DNA of 64,000 nucleotides. Source: JALZKA01 sp963701205. Its GTDB lineage: Bacteria > Actinomycetota > Thermoleophilia > Solirubrobacterales > 70-9. Made by a program: the position numbers and the translations under genes. Below the pieces are notes generated by a model. The model made no database searches, was not told the DNA's origin, and worked only from the letters and a program-made list of their open reading frames with translations. Below, piece after piece: positions 57,953-64,000 of the stretch. The stretch's first letter is position 1. The number at the start of each line of letters is the position of its first letter. The stretch is taken from NCBI GenBank assembly GCA_963701205.1, contig OY969575.1:1-64000 (forward strand). Reading direction: 5' to 3'.

Positions 57953-58453
57953 TTAGCCGCTGAGCGGCTTTGAGCACTCGTTGAAGCCGACTTCGTGCGC
58001 AAGCGCCTGCCGTCGGGCCTGGCTCGATTCGAGCCCGGCCTGGGTATCCCGGTAGGCGCTTGCGTCTTCGGCCTCAGCGGCCTTCAAGCCGTCGTTGAGC
58101 TGGGTAATCCCCGCATCGCGCGCCGCAAGGTACGAATCCACCCGCCCCGAAACGCTGATCGGCGCGGGGAGATCGGCGATCGCGTCGCGCTCTTCCTCGG
58201 CCACGTCGATCAGCGCCCGCACCAGTTCGGCCGCCTCGGCGGGCGTGCGCGGCGTGGCCGACTGGAGGTCAAGAAACTCATCGTGGGCGCGGGTGCAGAT
58301 CTCGTCGCCGCGAGCCAGGTATTCGGTGACGCTCAAATCGTCCTCCGCGCAAGGGCCCAGGCCGAAGATCGCGGCTATTGCAATCAGGATGCCCACCGCC
58401 AGGACCAATCCTCCCGCTAGGCCCGTGCGACTCGTTGCGTGTCCGTACTCCAT
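57953..58453 (-). CDS. membrane-anchored helical protein of unknown function
   Basis: A 166-residue protein with one N-terminal membrane helix (GLVLAVGILIAIAAIFGLG), then a helical extracytoplasmic domain with two Cys (CAEDDLSVTEYLARGDEIC) and a third near the end (NECSKPLSG). DUF-like, possibly a lipid-facing or stress protein. Its stop abuts the RTX gene stop with no gap. Confidence 0.7.
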   Translation of the reverse strand: MEYGHATSRTGLAGGLVLAVGILIAIAAIFGLGPCAEDDLSVTEYLARGDEICTRAHDEFLDLQSATPRTPAEAAELVRALIDVAEEERDAIADLPAPISVSGRVDSYLAARDAGITQLNDGLKAAEAEDASAYRDTQAGLESSQARRQALAHEVGFNECSKPLSG

Positions 58454-58459
58454 GCGAGC

Positions 58460-58469
58460 AGCCTATTCT
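58460..58469. promoter_or_regulatory. overlapping divergent -10 boxes
   Basis: Reverse TAGGCT (58465-58460), six bases before the ATG at 58453, and forward TATTCT (58464-58469), six bases before the ATG at 58476. They share two base pairs, so polymerase can occupy only one at a time. Confidence 0.5.
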
Positions 58470-58475
58470 CAGGCA

Positions 58476-58829
58476 ATGCCCTACGGCGAGTTCGAAGGCC
58501 TTCCTACCTCCCGCACGAGCCTTCGCGGGCAGACTTCGGCGGGCGACGAAGCGTGGCTGATTCGCGGGATCTCGCAAAAGCTCTACCGCTGTCCGGGGTG
58601 CGGCAAGGCGATCGAGATCGGCGCCGAGCACGTGATCGTCCAGACCGTGCACCGCGTGGGCGGGACCGAACACCAACACTGGCACCGTGCATGCGCCGAG
58701 GGCGGGCCGATGCTTGAGCTCCGCGGCCTGCGCGCCGTCAGCGCCCTGGAGTCCACCCGCGACCGCCTCACCGAGCGCAGTCGCCAGCGCCCCGGTCGCC
58801 GCCGGCGCGACATGCGCCGCGGCCGCTAG
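58476..58829 (+). CDS. small zinc-ribbon protein conserved in actinobacteria
   Basis: A 117-residue protein with a metal site: CPGCGKAIEIGAEHVIV and HWHRACAEGG (CxxC plus His/Cys). The C-terminus is Arg-rich (RQRPGRRRRDMRRGR), suggesting nucleic acid contact. Family function is unknown. ATG 58476 is leaderless by the TATTCT box. Confidence 0.7.
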   Translation: MPYGEFEGLPTSRTSLRGQTSAGDEAWLIRGISQKLYRCPGCGKAIEIGAEHVIVQTVHRVGGTEHQHWHRACAEGGPMLELRGLRAVSALESTRDRLTERSRQRPGRRRRDMRRGR

Positions 58830-58835
58830 CCCCTC

Positions 58836-58885
58836 ACCGACTGCGGGGTTGTGAGGGCATCGCCCCTACAAATCCTCACTCGCGC
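58836..58885. repeat. dispersed intergenic hairpin repeat, copy C
   Basis: Shares CGACTGCGG, TTGTG, a GGGC-ATC-GCCC mini-hairpin and AATCCTCACTCGCG with copies A and B. It fills the gap between a convergent gene pair (stops at 58829 and 58889). Confidence 0.7.
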
Positions 58886-58888
58886 GGG

Positions 58889-59791
58889 TCAGTGCTTTAG
58901 CTGGAGGAGGCCCGGTTGGTTTGCATGCTCGACCTGGAGGGTCGTGTGATCCAGGCCGTACTCCCTGCGCAGAAGCTCGCTTAGCTCGAGCCGTCGCTGG
59001 TGGCAGTCGTCGCCATGCTCGACGACAACGTGGGCCGAAAGCGCAGGGAATCCCGAGGTGATCGTCCAGACATGCAGGTCGTGGACTTCTACGACGCCGT
59101 CAACGGCGGCCATCCGCTCGCCGATCGTGCGGGCGTCGAGGCCCCGTGGTGCCACCTCCATCAGAACGCGGCCGGCGTCGCGGATGACGCCCCAGGCGCT
59201 GCCCAGGATCAGGACGCCAACGATGATCGAGATGATCGCGTCGGCCTGCAGCCAGTCGGTCGCGAGAATGACAAGCGCGGCGGCGATCACTCCGATTGAC
59301 CCAAGGAGGTCAGCGAGGACGTGGCGATGGGCGGCCTTCATGTTCAGGCTCTCACCGTCGGACCGCATCAGGATCCGGGCCGCGAGGATGTTAATCCCGA
59401 GCCCGAGGGCAGCCACCCCGAGCATTGGGCCTGCATCGATCTCCGGTGGATCGGAGAGCCTTCCCGAGGCCTCGAAGAAGATCCATCCTGCGATTGCGAT
59501 CAGGGCGACGCCGTTGACAAGCGCGGCCAGGATCTCAGCCCGCTGGAAGCCGAAGGTCCGCGTGTCGGTTGCCGGGCGGCCGGCAAGCCAAACTGCCACA
59601 AGGGCCAGCAGGAGCGACGCACTGTCGGACAGCATGTGACCCGCGTCCGCGATCAGGGCAAGGCTGCCCGTGAGGATTCCGCCCACGACCTCGGCGACGG
59701 CAAAGGCACTGGTCAGCGCCAGCACCAGTCCCAGCCGGCGTCGGTTGTCGGCTCGGTTCAGGTCGCCCGCATGGTGATGGTCGTGAGCCAC
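58889..59791 (-). CDS. cation diffusion facilitator (zinc/cobalt exporter)
   Basis: CzcD/ZitB-type metal/proton antiporter with six membrane helices. HDHHHAG at the N-terminus, LALIADAGHMLSDSASLLLAL (helix II, HxxxD), AAHRHVLADLLGSIGVI (helix V, HxxxD) and a cytoplasmic domain with VHDLHVWTITSGFPALSAHV. I start at GTG 59791 (300 residues); the longer open frame upstream lies in the antisense of the cupin gene. Confidence 0.9.
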   Translation of the reverse strand: MAHDHHHAGDLNRADNRRRLGLVLALTSAFAVAEVVGGILTGSLALIADAGHMLSDSASLLLALVAVWLAGRPATDTRTFGFQRAEILAALVNGVALIAIAGWIFFEASGRLSDPPEIDAGPMLGVAALGLGINILAARILMRSDGESLNMKAAHRHVLADLLGSIGVIAAALVILATDWLQADAIISIIVGVLILGSAWGVIRDAGRVLMEVAPRGLDARTIGERMAAVDGVVEVHDLHVWTITSGFPALSAHVVVEHGDDCHQRRLELSELLRREYGLDHTTLQVEHANQPGLLQLKH

Positions 59792-59923
59792 TGCGCTGGT
59801 GAGTGTGCCGTAACGCCCGTCCAAAGCGCCGGGTCCCGCACGATCCGACGACGAGGTAACGCTCCGATGAAGGCGCCTCAGATCTCGCAACAACACGTCC
59901 GGCCGGGCGCCCATCATCACGCC

Positions 59924-60394
59924 ATGCGCCGAATCAATATCGCCTCGCCTGAGTTTGAGCACGATCCGAACGAGCCGCCCGCGTTCCGGTCGGGGACGCT
60001 TCGCATGGGTCCCCGGCTCGACGCTGAACAGCTTGGCGCCACCGTCTATGAGCTGGCGCCCGGCACGGCGCTCTGCCCCTACCACTACGAGTACGCCGAA
60101 GAGGAGTGGCTGGTGGTCATTCAGGGGAACCCGTCCGTTCGCGATCCCAACGGGGTCGAGCGCTTGGAGGAATGGGATGTCGTCTGCTTTCCGATCGGCC
60201 CGGACGGTGCGCACCAGGTCCGCAATGACTCGGACGAGCCGGCGCGGGTCCTGATGTTCTCGCGTGCTGACCACCCCGCCGCCACCGTGTACCCCGACAG
60301 CGACAAGATCGGAATCTGGACCGGCAATAAGGCCGACGACGTGATCGTCAAAAGATCGAGCGGGGTTGACTACTTCGAAGGTGAGGCCGAGTGA
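59924..60394 (+). CDS. cupin-domain protein
   Basis: A 156-residue single-domain cupin: PYHYEYAEEEWLVVIQGNPS (metal-binding His/Glu motif 1) and DVVCFPIGPDGAHQVRNDSD (motif 2). Small-molecule binding or isomerase role unspecified. Its stop overlaps the DUF2834 start, so it is in one unit with the heliorhodopsin. Confidence 0.85.
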   Translation: MRRINIASPEFEHDPNEPPAFRSGTLRMGPRLDAEQLGATVYELAPGTALCPYHYEYAEEEWLVVIQGNPSVRDPNGVERLEEWDVVCFPIGPDGAHQVRNDSDEPARVLMFSRADHPAATVYPDSDKIGIWTGNKADDVIVKRSSGVDYFEGEAE

Positions 60395-60756
60395 ACGCCG
60401 GGGCCGCGCGCCACCGGACGCTGTGCTGGGCGTATGGCCTAATTGCCGTCGGCGCGCTGATCGCCACGTGGAGCCAGAACATCCAGTTCTTTGCCGAGGA
60501 CGGCAACGGCGGCCTCCGTGGCTTCATCGACGACACATACGCCAACTTCGCCTCTTCGTCAATCACCAACGACTTGGTCTTCATGCTGATCGCAGCCTTC
60601 GTGCTTATGATCGTCGAGGCCCGCCGACTCGGTATCCGCCACGTCTGGATCTATCTCGTGATGTCGTTCACGATCGCCGTCAGCGTCGCCTTTCCGCTGT
60701 TCTTGCTCGTGCGCGAGCGCAAGTTGGCGTCCTCGTTGCGCCCACCGTCTGGGTAG
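60391..60756 (+). CDS. DUF2834 membrane protein
   Basis: A 121-residue protein with three to four hydrophobic helices and the family pattern ATWSQNIQFF ... GFIDDTYANFASSSITNDL followed by VFMLIAAFVLMIVEARRLGI. The family is uncharacterised. GTG 60391 overlaps the cupin stop (GTGA). A heliorhodopsin gene follows about 100 bases later on the same strand. Confidence 0.8.
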   Translation: MNAGAARHRTLCWAYGLIAVGALIATWSQNIQFFAEDGNGGLRGFIDDTYANFASSSITNDLVFMLIAAFVLMIVEARRLGIRHVWIYLVMSFTIAVSVAFPLFLLVRERKLASSLRPPSG

Positions 60757-60855
60757 GTCGCGACCTCCATCCTCAGCTGCGTGCGAACGGATGGGTTGTG
60801 CGGCAACTCCCCCAGCGCAACGCTGCCCCACCCTCCGATGAGAAACACTGACGTC

Positions 60856-61632
60856 ATGACTACCCCGGCCGAGACCAATGCGCGGCTCGCCAGTCTGCGC
60901 CGCTGGAATTTCGGACTGGCGTTTCTGCACTCCGCCCAGGCCGCGGCGATCCTCGCTCTCGCCAGCGATTTCTCGATCCCGATAACAACAACGTTCCTCG
61001 AAGGGCCGCCGGGAAGCGACATGCGATCGGATCCGACCGTCCTTTTTGATCTGCGCTTCTCTTGGGCCATCGCCGCGTTCCTGCTGCTGGCTGCCCTCGA
61101 TCACCTGCTTGTAGCCCTCCCCCGCTTCCGACCCAGGTACGAGCGTAATCTCGCAGCTGGCATCAACCCGGCGCGCTGGTACGAGTACTCGATCAGCGCT
61201 TCGATCATGATCGTGCTGATCGCGATGCTGACCGGGATCGAGGAGGCTTCGGCTCTGGTTGCGATCTTCGGCGCCAACGCGGCGATGATCTTGTTCGGCT
61301 TGTTGATGGAGCGCAGCAATCCACCCGGCAAGCCGGTCGATTGGCGGCCGTTTATCTACGGCTCGGTGATCGGCGCCGTGCCCTGGATCGCCATCACGAT
61401 CCAGCTGGCGACCGCTGAAGCGAACACGGGCACCGTTCCGGGCTTCGTCTACGCGATCTTCGCAACGCTGCTCGTCTTGTTCTTCAGCTTCGCCGTCAAC
61501 CAGGCGCTCCAGTACCGCGGCAACGGCCGCTGGAGCGATTACCTGTTTGGCGAGCGCATGTATCTAATCCTGAGCCTGGTTGCAAAGAGCGCGCTGGCCT
61601 GGCAGGTATTTGGAAGCACGCTGGCGGGTTGA
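60856..61632 (+). CDS. heliorhodopsin
   Basis: A 258-residue seven-helix retinal protein of the heliorhodopsin family, inverted relative to type-1 rhodopsins. Diagnostic features are RRWNFGLAFLHSAQAAAILA (helix A), WYEYSISASIMIVLIAMLTG (helix C), FGANAAMILFGLLMERSN, and helix G LSLVAKSALAWQVFGSTL with the retinal Schiff-base Lys244. Such proteins bind retinal with a long photocycle and are thought to be sensory or regulatory rather than pumps. The start is ATG 60856; ATG 60838 is an alternative. Confidence 0.93.
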   Translation: MTTPAETNARLASLRRWNFGLAFLHSAQAAAILALASDFSIPITTTFLEGPPGSDMRSDPTVLFDLRFSWAIAAFLLLAALDHLLVALPRFRPRYERNLAAGINPARWYEYSISASIMIVLIAMLTGIEEASALVAIFGANAAMILFGLLMERSNPPGKPVDWRPFIYGSVIGAVPWIAITIQLATAEANTGTVPGFVYAIFATLLVLFFSFAVNQALQYRGNGRWSDYLFGERMYLILSLVAKSALAWQVFGSTLAG

Positions 61633-61641
61633 CCAGACCCA

Positions 61642-61989
61642 TCAGGGCAGATGCGAGAGCACGTTGACGATGCTGCCGCTCGGCTCCTTGAGCATGAACC
61701 GTCGTACACCCCAAGCCTCGTTACGCAGCGGATAGACGATCTCGCAATCCCGCGCGACGGCCGCAGCGTGGGCAGCATCGACGTCATCAACTTCGACGCT
61801 GATCCCTGGCGCGGCGGGGTCGTCGTTACCGATGATCGTGACCTGAGCGGTGGGATCGGCTGGATCAACCACGGTCACGACCCAGCCCAGGTCCATCACG
61901 ACCTCGAAGCCCAGCAGGTCAACAAAGAATTCGCGCGTTTCGAGCGGTCGATCGGCGTGGATATTCGGAACAACTCGCTTGATCTCCAC
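61642..61989 (-). CDS. glyoxalase/bleomycin-resistance-fold protein
   Basis: A 115-residue VOC-superfamily protein: VVPNIHADRPLETREFFVDL, LGFEVVMDLGWVVTV, ISVEVDDVDAAHAAAVARD and RRFMLKEPSGSIVNVLSH. Metal and substrate are not predictable. GTG 61989 has TAGTCT seven bases upstream, so it may be leaderless. It is convergent with the heliorhodopsin gene. Confidence 0.8.
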   Translation of the reverse strand: MEIKRVVPNIHADRPLETREFFVDLLGFEVVMDLGWVVTVVDPADPTAQVTIIGNDDPAAPGISVEVDDVDAAHAAAVARDCEIVYPLRNEAWGVRRFMLKEPSGSIVNVLSHLP

Positions 61990-61996
61990 CCCCGAC

Positions 61997-62002
61997 AGAC
62001 TA
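61997..62002 (-). promoter_or_regulatory. leaderless -10 box of the glyoxalase-fold gene
   Basis: TAGTCT, 7 bases before GTG 61989, reverse strand. Confidence 0.4.
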
Positions 62003-62009
62003 GGGAGCG

Positions 62010-62150
62010 ATGTACGCGGGCGATGCCCGACGAGCACGTAAACAACTGGTCCGCCGTAGCGTCGACGCCATCAACAGACGCGACCTGGATGCCTTCTTGC
62101 CGCCTATGGGCGAGAACGTAGGAGGCGACCGGATGCGACCTCTTCCACCT
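62010..62150 (+). pseudogene. remnant of a SnoaL/NTF2-like gene
   Basis: The forward frame from ATG 62010 reads LVRRSVDAINRRDLDAF and GENVGGDRM, a typical N-terminal SnoaL-like helix pair, then loses similarity and never reaches the beta-sheet part. It is probably a decayed fragment in the 295-base gap between the glyoxalase-fold gene and the exported protein at 62285. The rest of the gap shows nothing I recognise. Confidence 0.4.
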
Positions 62151-62272
62151 CTCCTGCAACCATGGGCCCACAAGCCGCCATTTACCGCCCTTGACATCAC
62201 CTCCCCGGCGGTGCGAGGATCGCGCCGACCAGTACGGGGGGCGGACATAGCCTCTCGGGCACCACGGGAATC

Positions 62273-62279
62273 GGGAGGT
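62273..62279 (+). promoter_or_regulatory. ribosome binding site fixing a TTG start
   Basis: GGGAGGT, five bases before TTG 62285. No other start fits. Confidence 0.7.
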
Positions 62280-62284
62280 CTGCC

Positions 62285-62845
62285 TTGCCCACACGCGTTC
62301 GTCGTCGGACTCCGAGTCACGCAATCGTCGTTGCCTACCTTGCGCTGTTCATTGCGCTGGGCGGTGTCAGCTACGCAGCCTTCAAGTTGCCGAACAACTC
62401 GGTGAAGTCGAAGCACATCTCCAGCGGGCAGGTGAAGTCGCAGGATGTCAAGAACGACGGAATCACCGGAGCGGACGTAAAGGAGTCCACACTGGCGCTG
62501 CTGGGGAGCCCTGTCGACGTGCGCACGCTGGTCATCCCGCCGATCACTGCGGGTTCGGGATGGACTGAAAGGGCCGCCAGATGCGAGGAAGGGGAGCAGC
62601 TGCTCGGCGGCGGCTACGGCCAAACCAATGCTTTGCCTAACCCGGGCTTCGGAAGCACCTACAACGCAACGTTCGCCGGTCCCGGCGTGGTCAAGCCAAA
62701 CCCCAATTTTCCCGAAGAATTACCAGAAACCATCGTCGAGGCTGCGCAACCGGATGAGACCCCCGACGCCTACATGCTTCAGATGGAGTTCGACGGCAAC
62801 GCTTCCAATCCCGAGGTAACCGTCTACGCGATCTGCACGAAGTAG
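62285..62845 (+). CDS. exported protein of a Thermoleophilia-type family
   Basis: A 186-residue protein with a signal/anchor helix (AIVVAYLALFIALGGVSYAA) followed by KLPNNSVKSKHISSGQVKSQ, a repeat-like basic segment common in this class. The mature part has RAARCEEGEQLLGGGYGQTN, similar to the C..GE..lgGGy units of the neighbour at 62965. It is probably surface-located; function unknown. Starts with TTG. Confidence 0.75.
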   Translation: MPTRVRRRTPSHAIVVAYLALFIALGGVSYAAFKLPNNSVKSKHISSGQVKSQDVKNDGITGADVKESTLALLGSPVDVRTLVIPPITAGSGWTERAARCEEGEQLLGGGYGQTNALPNPGFGSTYNATFAGPGVVKPNPNFPEELPETIVEAAQPDETPDAYMLQMEFDGNASNPEVTVYAICTK

Positions 62846-62917
62846 CTGCCGCCCGACCCATCACCTCAGTGACTGGAACACACAATCCATCGGCGGCCCG
62901 AATCTGGCTTGCATAGA

Positions 62918-62952
62918 TGGGCCGGGATGGATTCGAACCATCGACCTACGAC
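62918..62952 (-). other. tRNA 3'-end fragment (possible attachment-site remnant)
   Basis: Reverse strand: variable loop AGGTC, T-arm GATGG-TTCGAAT-CCATC, acceptor 3' strand CCGGCCC and discriminator A. No matching 5' half (expected acceptor GGGCCGG) or D-arm lies upstream. Integrating elements often leave such 3' ends as att sites. Confidence 0.6.
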
Positions 62953-62964
62953 GTCGCCCAACAG

Positions 62965-63735
62965 CTACCCGTCGCAGTAGGCGTACGCGGTCAACTTTGA
63001 CTCGATTTGGGTCGTCATCTTGACCTGCCACTTTTGCTTGCCGATCTTGCGGGAGCCGTTGAAGAATGAGGCACCGTCGTCGAAAGGGACGTCAGTCGCA
63101 AAACCGCCGGAGATCACGCGCTGATCGCCCTTGCACGCCGCGGTCGCTGTGTACCGATCAGGCGCGCCGCCGGCGGCGATTGTCTTCTTCGCCACTGTCG
63201 GCGCCCTGCCGCCTGCGCAGACAACCTTGACGCCAATGGTGGCTGGGTCGAAGACGGAGTACTTTGCCGTCCAGCCGCGTTTGCCGGCGCGGCGAGATAC
63301 AAACGGATAGGCGGAATCTCCATTACCGCCACTCGGGCCTCCGCCAAGGGCAACCTTCCCCTTCCGGCAATGCGCCGTCACGCTTTGCACATGCGAATCG
63401 GTCTCGCGACTTGCATTTCGAATCGAGGTGTGGGCTCTGCTGCAATACGCATACAGATCAGATTCCTGCCCACTCGGCCCGAAAACTCGCAGCGCTGAGC
63501 GCCATCCATTGCCGCCTGCCGGATAGGACGAGAGCAGATAGGGACTGCCACCGCGGGCGTGGAATCCGCCTGAGACGACTTCTCGTCCTGCCTTGCAGGC
63601 AGCTGAGCCCTTGGCGACGGATCCGTCGGATTCGACGGTGACCTTTGTCGTGCTGACGCCGCCGGCGAGCGCCAAGCTCCCCAGGAACGCGAACAACCCG
63701 AACCCCACTGTGAGAATGCTCAAACTGCGACGCAC
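62965..63735 (-). CDS. exported protein with three cysteine/glycine repeat modules
   Basis: A 256-residue protein with a signal peptide (ILTVGFGLFAFLGSLALAGG) and three related modules of about 70 residues: ACKAGREVVSGGFHARGG, HCRKGKVALGGGPSGG and ACKGDQRVISGGFATDV, each followed by a GW-containing strand and a late Cys (LYAYCSR, KVVCAGG, AYAYCDG). The pattern C.kG..v.sGGf with a closing Cys suggests one disulfide per module. GTG 63735 has a strong GGAGGAG site. Function unknown. Confidence 0.8.
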   Translation of the reverse strand: MRRSLSILTVGFGLFAFLGSLALAGGVSTTKVTVESDGSVAKGSAACKAGREVVSGGFHARGGSPYLLSSYPAGGNGWRSALRVFGPSGQESDLYAYCSRAHTSIRNASRETDSHVQSVTAHCRKGKVALGGGPSGGNGDSAYPFVSRRAGKRGWTAKYSVFDPATIGVKVVCAGGRAPTVAKKTIAAGGAPDRYTATAACKGDQRVISGGFATDVPFDDGASFFNGSRKIGKQKWQVKMTTQIESKLTAYAYCDG

Positions 63736-63752
63736 ACATCTCCTCCCCCGGT

Positions 63753-63767
63753 GGCGCGATTCGCGCC
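63753..63767. promoter_or_regulatory. hairpin in the leader of the exported repeat protein
   Basis: GGCGCGA (63753-63759) and TCGCGCC (63761-63767) around one base; in the 5' region of the reverse gene starting at 63735. Confidence 0.45.
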
Positions 63768-63868
63768 AGGATCAAAATGATTGCGGCACCGTAGCGCATT
63801 ACGAGGGCTTCGCGTATCCCCTCCGGCAGCCCGCTCCAAAACAATGGTCGCACGAAAGGCGGCGAAGG

Positions 63869-63916
63869 CGAACGCCTAGCTCTCCCCCAGCTTCCCTAAG
63901 CGCAGATAGGCGTTCG
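63869..63916. repeat. 10-bp inverted repeat near the right edge
   Basis: CGAACGCCTA (63869-63878) and TAGGCGTTCG (63907-63916), loop 28 bases. It lies just downstream of the stop of the partial reverse gene, so it may be a terminator; no T run follows. Confidence 0.45.
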
Positions 63917-63925
63917 GGGATTGAG

Positions 63926-64000
63926 CTATTCAAGCTCTCTCCACTTCTTGATCACGGGATGCCAGCGGTGTTTGATGATCAGCGACCCACGATTCCCGAA
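63926..64000 (-). CDS. C-terminal end of an unidentified gene (cut by right edge)
   Basis: The reverse frame is open from the window edge to TAG at 63926: 24 residues ending SLIIKHRWHPVIKKWRELE. No family can be assigned. Confidence 0.4.
   Translation of the reverse strand, partial: FGNRGSLIIKHRWHPVIKKWRELE

Noticed and set aside
59791..60274. Longer N-terminus for the CDF exporter
   Set aside because: The extra region is antisense to the cupin gene; family similarity begins near the GTG at 59791.
62918..62993. Complete tRNA gene on the reverse strand
   Set aside because: No 5' acceptor, D-arm or anticodon stem can be paired; only the 3' part exists.

Overview
The window is GC-rich, tightly packed bacterial chromosome and looks like an actinobacterium of class Thermoleophilia (Solirubrobacterales type). 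Sequence evidence: a mIHF gene next to gmk and rpoZ, a CysO-like sulfur carrier, NusA with an acidic C-terminal tail, PyrR with an actinobacterial-type leader element, heliorhodopsin, and two small exported proteins of a type (ALFIALGGVSYAAFKLP...) that I associate with this class. No ribosomal RNA is present to settle the taxonomy.

Left part, reverse strand (1-22700): a translation block infB-rbfA-nrnA-truB-ribF-rpsO-pnp fed by rimP-nusA, preceded by a strong terminator that separates it from dtd, a TPR gene, coaBC, rpoZ, gmk, mihF and a full pyrimidine operon pyrR-pyrB-pyrC-carA-(SnoaL-like)-carB-pyrK-pyrD. Almost every junction in the pyr operon is a 1-4 base overlap. pyrR is preceded by a promoter and a PyrR-type RNA element. 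carB appears to start at a non-canonical AUC codon behind an ideal Shine-Dalgarno site.

Middle (22700-45300): an alpha/beta hydrolase, RNase Z, a tRNA-Arg(CCG), a frameshifted YpfJ-type metallopeptidase, a MerR regulator coupled to a coiled-coil gene, a membrane-protein cluster, then a SAM-I riboswitch controlling a threonine-synthase-like enzyme and a CysO-like sulfur carrier (the MetM/MetO type of homocysteine synthesis), with sugar-nucleotide genes overlapped behind them. Next come corA, two HIT proteins flanking phosphomannomutase, an MBL-fold and a lipid-kinase gene, then a glycosyltransferase, rel and recJ.

Right part (45300-58800): a fused secDF, a zinc-ribbon/PAS protein, ruvCAB with yebC, an M29 aminopeptidase, pdxST, an RpiR regulator, then exported proteins (a beta-helix-like protein and an RTX-repeat protein), both broken by single-base frameshifts in G runs.

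Far right (58800-64000): a CDF metal exporter, a cupin, a DUF2834 membrane protein directly ahead of a heliorhodopsin, a glyoxalase-fold protein, a SnoaL remnant, two exported cysteine-motif proteins and a tRNA 3'-end fragment. Recurrent themes are leaderless promoters (TANNNT 6-9 bases before the start codon), three copies of an intergenic hairpin repeat, and several homopolymer frameshifts that may be assembly errors.
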